DNA from: Tricholomella constricta
Taxonomy: Eukaryota; Basidiomycota; Agaricomycetes; Agaricales; Lyophyllaceae
Reading direction: 5' to 3'
Assembly (NCBI GenBank): GCA_013368375.1
Contig: JAACJP010000011.1
Span: 806,001-870,000 of the forward strand
Length of the DNA: 64,000 bases
A program made the translations under genes and the position numbers. Below, in pieces: positions 54,901 through 64,000 of the stretch. A model generated the notes under the pieces. It saw nothing but the letters and a program-made list of their open reading frames with translations, was not told the DNA's origin and did not search any database. The stretch's first letter is position 1, and every line of letters begins with the position of its first letter.

Positions 54901-55975
54901 GGTGGTCATCTATTCCTCTGAAGTTGTGGGCAATTGCACTCAGCTTATTAACGCGCTTTCGCATCGACTCGAGTTCCCTACTCCACCATCTCCGCGTATG
55001 TGGGGTGATCTTCGTCATTGGTATGACCTCTTGGATCGTTTCTTGGATCGCTTCTGTCAACATAGAGACCTGGTGCTGAAATTCGTCGTTGTTAGTAATG
55101 GGTACCGGGTCCGGGAAGCCTCGCGCGGTGATTTTGTTCTCGAGTGCCTTGTTGAACTTGACCCAGTCGGCCATCCTGTAGTTTCGCGTGGGTTCGGCTT
55201 GTTTCTTCGTCAGTGGGATGTCGATTATTGTAACTATCGGCAGGTGGTCCGTGCATGGGCCTTGCAGGGAGGGTATTGTTTCGCAACGGGTGTGAAGATC
55301 TTCCAGGTTGGAGCTGCAGAAGACGTTATCCGGCCTGGTCCAGTTTTTCGTTCGTCTGGCTTGAAGAGTTGGCATGCCGCGGGGTAGGATCATAACCATG
55401 TTGAACTCTGCCAGCATATCGATGAGGATCTGAGCTTCCCTCGTCGCTTGAGCCGTAAAGAGGTGGTGATTCCTCGCTTCGTCCCATAGGGGGTCGTGCC
55501 TGTTGAAGTCGCCAGCCCACATCATAAAGTCGTCCTCTCGGTCGCAGATCTTACGGCGGTTGGCGTCGACAAAGTCTTTGAGCGCGTTGAGGTTTCGGGA
55601 GTGGGTGCAGTCGTTGTAGATGTTGAAGAGGGAAAAGCGTCCAAATTCGCCACGGATCTGAATCGCCGTGATATCGTTGTTCCCCGGCATAGAGATTTGT
55701 TCCCAGGTATTAGTATCTAGCATCGCGTTGACCAGCATTACGGATCTAGTTGTGACATCCTCGTCAGTAAGGTGAGACGTCGGATATATTACTCGCCACG
55801 CTTGGGACGCCCGCGTCTTTCCATTCGTGTCGAGGTGAGGTTCTTGTAGGATTATGATGTCCCATTCTTTCTGTAGAGTGTTTGAATTAAGTAGATTGTA
55901 TTGCGCCGTTCGGGATTTCGCCATGTTTTGCTGAAGGATTCTCAGTCGTTTCGTGGTCGGGTCTTGTTCCATCAT
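51923..55975 (-). CDS. LINE ORF2: endonuclease, reverse transcriptase, RNase H
   Basis: 1350 codons without interruption from ATG 55975 (MMEQDPTTKRLRILQQNMAK). APE-type endonuclease: QNMAKS, LQEPHLD (E ~45), GDFNRHDPLWD (~155) and TDHLPIV. RT: YRPIALLNTMAKL, FGGRPGRMTTDSLH, LLLDIEGAFPNAV, GIGQGDPISM and the active-site box GFVDDGAF (FVDD 707-710). RNase H: RIYTDGSGYKGHAG (~1010), TTFEAEAVGVSLGL, LTLDNQG and ISGHSGADGNELVDKAA. A CCHC-like element CQHCPDDEETLRHFLYQC lies near 1250. All catalytic residues are visible, so this enzyme may be active. Its start overlaps the ORF1 stop, suggesting coupled reinitiation. Confidence 0.93.
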   Translation of the reverse strand: MMEQDPTTKRLRILQQNMAKSRTAQYNLLNSNTLQKEWDIIILQEPHLDTNGKTRASQAWRVIYPTSHLTDEDVTTRSVMLVNAMLDTNTWEQISMPGNNDITAIQIRGEFGRFSLFNIYNDCTHSRNLNALKDFVDANRRKICDREDDFMMWAGDFNRHDPLWDEARNHHLFTAQATREAQILIDMLAEFNMVMILPRGMPTLQARRTKNWTRPDNVFCSSNLEDLHTRCETIPSLQGPCTDHLPIVTIIDIPLTKKQAEPTRNYRMADWVKFNKALENKITARGFPDPVPITNNDEFQHQVSMLTEAIQETIQEVIPMTKITPHTRRWWSRELESMRKRVNKLSAIAHNFRGIDDHPSSVDLDEAKKLYAAEILKAKSAHWKEFLESAMERELWIANRYMTDPTGDGGKTRIPTLKYKGTDDRPAEAVTNEEKSQLFAKTLFPPPPENTSVPVDYEYPDPLPTSGQITKEQLRRNLAKLSPYKACGTDEIPNIVLKQAYPLIEDYLLHIYRAAVNLGIYHPGWKEVITVILRKPGKPAYDVAKAYRPIALLNTMAKLLTAIVAEDLTHIMEKNGLLPSTQFGGRPGRMTTDSLHIMTNWVKHEWRQGRVVSALLLDIEGAFPNAVLDQLIHNMRKRRVPKEYVDLTKQLLTGRRTKLKFDDYTSPWVDVVNGIGQGDPISMIVYLFYNADLLDIPKGRRQLALGFVDDGAFLASGDNFEETNRILRKIMNKRKGAYDWSERHNSKFETSKFELLHLTQRRDPDPNRAGKTKRMARPPIILRGTTIEPSPVARFLGVMVDDELRWKAHAKYAAGKGTKYTLMFRRLTRPSTGLKQDFMERLFMAVAVPKFAYAADVWYTPIHRKSNHGRDTGSVGAARQLAKSQRMALLAITGAMRSAPTDALELHANLPPIDLLMDKICHRSAMRIATLPSAHPLHKRIRHCVRYDVKRHRSPLHNLAKLYHIKPDDMETIDPVRQLPTYQRPFQTHIADNREASLEDDRNNEAQIRIYTDGSGYKGHAGAAAILIKEDEPPLSLQYYLGPLSRNTTFEAEAVGVSLGLQLLTEATLPRVTTLTLDNQGVIQSTAIYRQRQSHYHFDAIHEQARRIQRRERARPTYNLQITWISGHSGADGNELVDKAAKEAAQGTTSEWRRLPKYIRELGGRLPASVSALKQQHNAALKRRWGERWQKSPRYTKYEAFKEGLPFNNFRRATEGLTRRQYSLIVQLRTGHAPLNKHLYRLTVVDSPKCQHCPDDEETLRHFLYQCSNYRHARTDMTAKLGRDAYAADTLYGTKKGIKALLQYIADTERLKDTFGDVTPYNLSDDDEDDPAQTDLDPFGDAANEDSEDE

Positions 55976-56986
55976 CTTGAATCCGGCGGCAGGCTTCCTC
56001 TGTAGTATGGTGCTACCGACGGTTCCCTAGAGGTCCTCTGCACGGCGTTCGGGCCAGTGGCTGGTTGGTTCTTGTTGGTCTCCGGGGGGTTTGGTGATAG
56101 CGATCTTCCCTGGTATGTCGAAGGTGGTGCAAGGCTTGTCTCCCTGCTCACCGGCGGTTGACGTCCCGTGTTCTTGCGTTGTCGTTGGCTCTGGGGTGCT
56201 TGTACGGTGATCTGTGGATTGTAAGTCATATTCCGGGCCTGGGATGTTCGCTGTGCGGTGGAATGCGTCCACGGCTCGTCTGTGGGGAAATAGGGCATTG
56301 AGTTTTCAGGCATGCGCGCATTTAACTCATCTCTTTTCGCTCGATAGGCCGGGCATTGGCGCCTGTCTCCACTGACGTGTCCCTGACGACCGCAGGGCGT
56401 GCAGTATAAGTCCTGGCTCGTGCAGTCTCTGGTCATGTGTGTTGTGTCTCCGCATCGGCCGCAGAAGTTTCGACTCTTGACGCAGGTCGCGGCCAGGTGG
56501 TCCCAGCCTTGACATTTGTAGCAACGGACCGGTTCCTTCTTGTCTTTCTCGACCCCGATCCGTTCGCCCAGTATGAAAAGACCCCGTACAGCCAGATCGT
56601 TCGCGACCGTTTGATCGTATAGCTTGATGGCCAGGTGGGCTGTTCGCTGCGTTGGGGATCGACGTTCGATCGGTTTGATCCATTTGATCGTGGCGATGGA
56701 GTCTTGCGGGATGTTGTTCTTCTCTTGAAGCGCGAAGAGCTGGATGCCGGAGGTCGGGTCGAAGTCCACCGAGACGAACCTGGCTATCATGTTGAATGTA
56801 CGACGTTGTAGGGTTGCCCCTTGGCTGAGGGCGTTCGCGAAGGCTTCAGCGTTCGTGTTAATCCATCGCGCGGCGGCATCGTTGTTGGCCTCGAATAGAA
56901 TCCCGCCGTTGTTGAGTCGTTTTGCTGCGCATACTTCGAACTTGGTCTTGGGGTCTACCGTCTTGATCGCTGTGTTGGCTTTGTCG
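55972..56986 (-). CDS. LINE ORF1 (gag-like), 5'-truncated
   Basis: Open from the truncated end (AIKTVDPKTKFEVCAAKRLN) to the stop at 55972. Three zinc knuckles follow: CYKCQGWDHLAATC, CGRCGDTTHMTRDC and CTPCGRQGHVSGDRRQC. A Gln/Pro/Ser-rich tail completes it. It would bind the element RNA. The original start is lost, although an internal ATG at 56790 (MIARFVSVDFDPTSG) exists. Confidence 0.88.
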
Positions 56987-57400
56987 TGAGTGTGTCCTCA
57001 CCACTGTTGGCCCTGGTCATCGTGCTCCACGATGTCAAGCCCCAGGCCCCCTTTTCCCACCTCCAAATTCCACGCTGAGTGTGTCCTCACCACTGTTGGC
57101 CCTAGTCATCGTGCTCCACGATGTCGAGCCCCAGGCCCCCCTTTCCCACCTCCAAATTCCACCAGCACCTCCCCACTGCCCCCCACCACCCCCAGCATGC
57201 CATCAACACCTCCCTGGCTCCTCCAGCACCCTGAGGACACACGCTAAGTGCGTCCTCACCAATGTTGGGCCTGGTCATCGTGCTCGACGATGTCAAGCCC
57301 TGAGCCCCCTTTTCCTACCTCCACCACCCCCACAACCTCCCCACTGCCCTCCAGCACCCCTTGCTCTCTCTCATTCCATATCTAGATTACTTTACTTGTA
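56987..57400 (+). repeat. C-rich array, continuation
   Basis: Begins with the right LINE target duplication (56987-56998) and continues the same units as 49870-51473, more diverged toward 57370. Confidence 0.85.
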
Positions 57401-57642
57401 ATCCTCGTAGCCACTCCAATATAAATTCACTGTCTCTGTGCCCTCTGTGACTGTGGCAAATTTTTGGTCGCTTCTTATGTCCACCATCTAACATGCAAAC
57501 TCCATTCCCTGCTGAACTTCTGAACCACTTTGCCAATGATCTGGCTGAAATGGACTGCCAACAAGGGTTGCTTAACTAGGTAAGGTGCAGCCGTTGAACG
57601 GCAGGACCAAGTTCTGTAAGTGTGCCCCGCCCTTCAACAACT

Positions 57643-58445
57643 TCACTGTCGTTTCATCTGTGTCTGCGTGCTCCCTGACCTTATCTGCAGCTGCTTCTTC
57701 GTCTTCTCCTCTACCTCCGTCGTCGTCATCATTTCCGCCACTGCCTCACCAACCCCAACCCTCTCCAACGCCCTCTGCAGCGTCTTGATTGCTTCGGCCC
57801 GCATCTCCTCCCTCCCAATCTGCAGCACCCTGAGCATCTCCAAATCACTGCTCATCTGCAGCGCCCTCTGCATCAGCGCCCGCAAATCTGCACTGTCCTT
57901 TTCTGCATCCACCGTGTCCTGGCTCGTGTGCAATGTCTTGAGCACGGGCAATATCTGTGATTCATGGAGACGGGATGGCGACACCGCCATCACCGACTGC
58001 TCCACCATCTCCATCGGCAGTGGCGAGTATAGTAACAGTAAGACTTACCCTTAGTCTGTGGTACAAGAACTAAATTGAATATGCTAGGGTAGGTATGTAT
58101 ATGTAGGTAGAGTTCTTTGTGTCATGTAGTGAAAGGAAATAATGAAAGGATGAAAGGGTGAAAGGGAAAGCGTACTTACGGTGTCTCAAGGATCACTGAA
58201 TTGTAACACTCCTCCTCACTGTAAGTTTGCTCCTCCCCATGTGAAATCATGCTCCAATTTGTATCGGCGATGTCTTCAGACACTTGAGATTGTGTGTCAT
58301 TGCCAAGATAGGAAATATCCGAGAGAGAACTATCTGAGTTGCAATCATTGTTGTTGTGTCCGTCGGGGTAAATTCCGGAGTGAATCTCATCAACTGCCAG
58401 ATGCGGTAGAGCGAATTTCGACCATTTAGCAGATGGACTATCCAT
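57643..58445 (-). CDS. Candidate small gene, unknown
   Basis: First exon from ATG 58445 (MDSPSAKWSKFALPHLAVDE, acidic Ser/Asp-rich, ending SVILETP at a GTAAGT donor, 58176). A second open segment, 57643-58014, encodes a helical region (DSADLRALMQRALQMSSDLE, LRVLQIGREEMRAEAIKTLQ) followed by MKRQ-stop. The intron(s) between, 58015-58175, contain more than one acceptor and I could not settle the joint. No family recognised. Confidence 0.4.
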
Positions 58446-58564
58446 GATAGTGGTGAAGATCAAGATCTCTTTGCATATACATGTACAAATAGTTATGTAA
58501 GCATGCTTTTAAAACATATATAAAATCTGATGTGGCACGTTTCAACAATTTTCTTAACACACAT

Positions 58565-58690
58565 TTGACCTTTGTGTTGTCGTTGCAGCCTTATTAAGGT
58601 GTATGCACTACTCAAAGATGCACGACCTTCTGCAGCCCAATATGGGTGAATAAGAGTGCAGTATGTCTGTGTGTGTGTCTGACTCCATAT
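58565..58690 (+). repeat. Interspersed repeat, copy 2
   Basis: Partner of 49685-49812. From 58700 to ~60025 no supported gene is seen; frames on both strands are short and A/T-rich, with an A9 tract at 59560-59568. Confidence 0.7.
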
Positions 58691-60025
58691 GAAACAATTT
58701 CCAACATTTGTATCCTTTGTGCAGCTTCAAAAGCTCAAGGTGTGTATGGACCATATAATCCACCTTCCGCTTCTTACCTACATATCTTTTGGTGTGTGTG
58801 CATCTCTTCTGTCTATCTGTCTCCTGTTCCTTTTCTTTGCTTTTGATTTTACTTGTCCCTGATAAATGTGCTTTATGTACATGGTGTCAGGGCTACATTG
58901 AACACTGCCCTTGTCCTTTGAGCTGCACGTCTGAATCCTGTGATATATCTGTTGCAGCAATGGGGATCAGTGTGCCATTTATTGTAGTTGAGACAGTGGC
59001 TGCAAAGAAGGTACTGGTGTCAGAGAGGTTTGTTGATTGGCCAGACACTGAGACCTGGTCGAGCAGCAGCAGTAATGATGGAAGAATCAGTCAGCATGGT
59101 TGTCGAGGTGTCGGGGGAGCGTGCTGAGATGGTTATCATAGCAAATATGAAATGGATACACACAATGGATCTACCAAGTGGGGCATCTAGATGTGGCAGA
59201 GAAATCAGTGATGTATTTGAGCCTCTTAAGAGAGCATGCATGGGGTTTTTGGAAACAAGTGAATGTGTCTTGTTGAGGAGCTGAAAGTATTATGATCTGT
59301 GGGAGGTGCAAGTGCAGACTAATTGTCTCGGGCTAAAGGGTAATTATATTGATGGTCCTCATATCAGCTAATAGCAACAGCAGTCGTACATTGACAACAC
59401 CCTGTCATTAACACGACAAATCCTCCATAAATGTCAGAAAAATCAAAGCAACACTACAGTATTACCCAAAAGACTCTGCAGCATGGTGGTCAAAAGGCAA
59501 TGTGAATTTAATATAATGCATGGTAATAAACTAAATGCAATGCAAGAGTATTGTAAACAAAAAAAAAAGCATACTTTTGACTGGGCATCACCATCCAATG
59601 AGAACCACATTGCTGTCCAAGAAATTGGACACAGCGTAAAGTCCAAAAATTTATGAGCAGTAAATTGTAGGAAATTGGAAAGAATACCCAACAAATTCCG
59701 ATGAATATCACAAGGATTATGACTGTGGTATAATGTTGTGGATTTACAGGAATTGCTCTCAATGTCCCTTCAATTGGCTTCACAATATACCGACGTTTTC
59801 TTCCCAGTTTTCTTTAAATCTCACGCAGGCAAATTTGTTAGGATTTAATGTACTGCACCTGTTATTCAGAGGGCGGTCACTGGGTAAATATATGTGTATG
59901 GATACATGATTGTTGTCCGTCCCTCAAGACTTCGATGTTTAGCCAATCCCATCGACGCCGCAGAGAAACCCAGGCCTCACTGTCTACATTGCCCTCTTCT
60001 GGGACCACCGTTCCTACAGAATATA

Positions 60026-60433
60026 TTAGAGCACCTGAATACTGCACAAGGTAATAAATAGTCGATTTCGAGTAGTGAAAAAAGCCAAAGAATACCTGAT
60101 ATAATGTTCCGCGTCAGCTGTCAGATCTTGAGAGCGTAAAGCTCCGGGGTAACAAAAGGGATTCCTGTTGTTGATCCTGGCACCGAGATTATAAACGAGG
60201 CAGAAAATTGGCTCAGTCATTTGTGGGCTCACCAAAAACCCCGCATTGAAGCAATCGGCATCGTCGCACAAGTCTTTCTGCCCAGCCTGTACGAGTACAT
60301 GCAGTTACCATATATCCTTGTAATGAAAGTAACAACGCACATTGCACCTTGATGATCATAGGTTGTTTTGTGTTTCTTATGGAAAATGGTTCTGGCATGT
60401 GCACGGCAGCCTTGCAGGACACTCCATCGCACG
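60026..60433 (-). CDS. Candidate Cys-containing protein, 5' exon unresolved
   Basis: An acceptor (TTCCAG) opens TPSAACDGVSCKAAVHMPEP. A 61 nt GTGCAA...TACAG intron joins in phase to AGQKDLCDDADCFNAGFLVS, then QMTEPIFCLVYNLGARINNR and NPFCYPGALRSQDLTADAEH. A last 54 nt GT-AG intron, also in phase, leads to ISIQVL-stop at 60026. Eight cysteines in about 100 residues suggest a disulphide-stabilised, possibly secreted protein, but no signal peptide was found: the upstream exon could not be joined. Family not recognised. Confidence 0.45.
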
Positions 60434-60995
60434 CAGCACTTGGGGTTACTGGAAATAGTTGATAGTGTGTGTGTTAGTTGAATACAGGTGGGCCCTTATG
60501 CAATAAATGAAAGAATGTTGATGTCGAGCTTAGCTTCTGTCAGTGTTCCCGTCGTGGTCGCCGTTGTGGTCGTTGTCCTTTCCGATAAACACGATGGCAT
60601 GAGGCAACCGACAAGGCCACCAAACTGGGAAAGAATTTGAATTGTGATTGAAGATATGCAAGATCTTGCAAGAGAATTTTCAGCGAATTCTTCGCTTCTC
60701 ACAATTCACAAAAATATCTGTTTGGGAAATCGTGTCACGGGTATTCATTGTGAAATTGGTGGGAATTCTGACAATCCTTTTCAATTCCCCTCAGCTGTAT
60801 CTCTTGACTTTTCGCTGTGGGAATTGGAATTGGAATAAAATTCAATGAACTACGTTATGATAAAATACCTCGTCCATTAGTAAGTAGAGAAAGGCAGAAG
60901 ATAACATAAAATAAGTTGAACAGAAAATTTAGATGTTTGAGCTAAGGAGGCTACATGAGAAAGGTGCAGAAGCAGTGTGCAGCTGATGTTTTACT

Positions 60996-61128
60996 CACGT
61001 GTTCATCCGATTGCTTGGACGACAACGTGACATTTTGCTCACGTGAATGTCTGATTGCTGGCAATGTGATGCTTTACTCACGTGCTCGGACGATTGCTCG
61101 GACGACAACGTGATTTCTTGCTCACGTG
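60996..61128. promoter_or_regulatory. Cluster of four CACGTG sites in ~42-base repeats
   Basis: CACGTG at 60996-61001, 61040-61045, 61079-61084 and 61123-61128, spaced 44, 39 and 44 bases. Each is preceded by CT, and neighbours share GCTYGGACGACAACGTGA. This is the E-box bound by bHLH factors. It lies ~320 bases past the 3' end of the following minus-strand gene, so its target is not clear. Confidence 0.6.
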
Positions 61129-61449
61129 GTTGCGCAAGTCATAAACTGCTCCCTGTACATGGTCATTCCCTACTCACATTATCATGCATTGATCATTTTT
61201 CTATGCCATATGTATGTTCAATCCGCTCTCCTGCCTCCCAATATATCACCGAATTTCGGCTAATACGTGGCTTTTAACTAAGATAAGATGTCGATCATCT
61301 AATCACATCAGAAACAGGCAGTAAGGAGGAAAGCCAACTGGACATCATGAACAGGGTTTCTCGCCATCTACAGTCAGTATCTGTGTAATACATTTTGTTT
61401 ATTCAACATATATTCATTTCATTCTATGTCTTTTTCAAGCTTACGTCCC

Positions 61450-64000
<2,551 letters not shown>

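Larger units (their letters stand above)
51474..56986 (-). mobile_element. Non-LTR retrotransposon (LINE with RNase H), 5'-truncated
   Basis: 5.5 kb on the minus strand. The 3' end is a poly(A) (T-run 51473-51486 on the plus strand). Two ORFs overlap by ATGA. The 5' end is cut within ORF1 at 56986, as expected for incomplete target-primed reverse transcription. A 12 bp duplication flanks it. Domain order EN-RT-RNase H suits the I/Tad-type LINEs of fungi. Confidence 0.9.

Noticed and set aside
60496..60702. Thr-rich minus frame and Val-rich plus frame near a possible signal peptide
   Set aside because: Neither could be joined in phase to the exons at 60026-60433; low-complexity ACN/GTN repeats explain both.

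Overview
The window looks like a chromosomal segment of a basidiomycete fungus, most probably an agaricomycete. The evidence is: genes split by many 48-80 nt GT-AG introns; a chimeric spermidine synthase-saccharopine dehydrogenase gene at the right edge, an arrangement known from basidiomycetes; and dense Plavaka, KDZ, Tnp2, Ty3/gypsy and LINE elements of agaricomycete type. The species cannot be named from the sequence. Exon borders were read by eye and are given where reading phase was checked.

Left part (1-17300). A partial Tnp2 (CACTA-type) transposase runs off the left edge, followed by a foldback element and a diverged ~400 bp repeat pair around a small hypothetical gene. A normal gene block follows: mitochondrial ribosomal protein uS5m (minus), divergent from a PITH-domain gene (plus) across a 130 bp shared promoter; an AIF/FSP1-like FAD oxidoreductase with a one-base frame lesion; two small membrane-protein genes; and an F-box gene.

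Centre (16700-40860). This is the main result. The two ends of a GPI8/PIG-K (GPI transamidase catalytic subunit) gene lie 23 kb apart on the minus strand. Between them sits one nested transposon stack. A Plavaka element (17304-40380) landed in the gpi8 remnant. A gypsy element with a 5 bp target duplication (17349-21368, its gag and most of RT deleted) landed in one Plavaka end. A 12.46 kb KDZ-family element (23793-36248) split the Plavaka transposase codon-precisely and left a 7 bp target duplication. The KDZ element carries its CxC2-KDZ transposase plus three cargo genes of unknown function and several repeat arrays. This cargo-bearing element is the best candidate for an undescribed system. 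Plavaka's own second gene follows its divergent promoter on the right.

Right part (40860-61440). This is repeat-rich: a G-rich minisatellite, a ~163 bp satellite in two opposed orientations, a KDZ-type transposase C-terminal fragment and a broken gene encoding about 13 DFDF repeats, a further tandem array, a C-rich array with a 593 bp segmental duplication, and a LINE inserted in that array with a 12 bp target duplication. The LINE's ORF2 is intact and its ORF1 is 5'-truncated. Two weakly supported small genes and a cluster of four CACGTG sites precede the spermidine synthase-saccharopine dehydrogenase gene (61450 to the right edge), whose two halves are out of frame at the fusion point.
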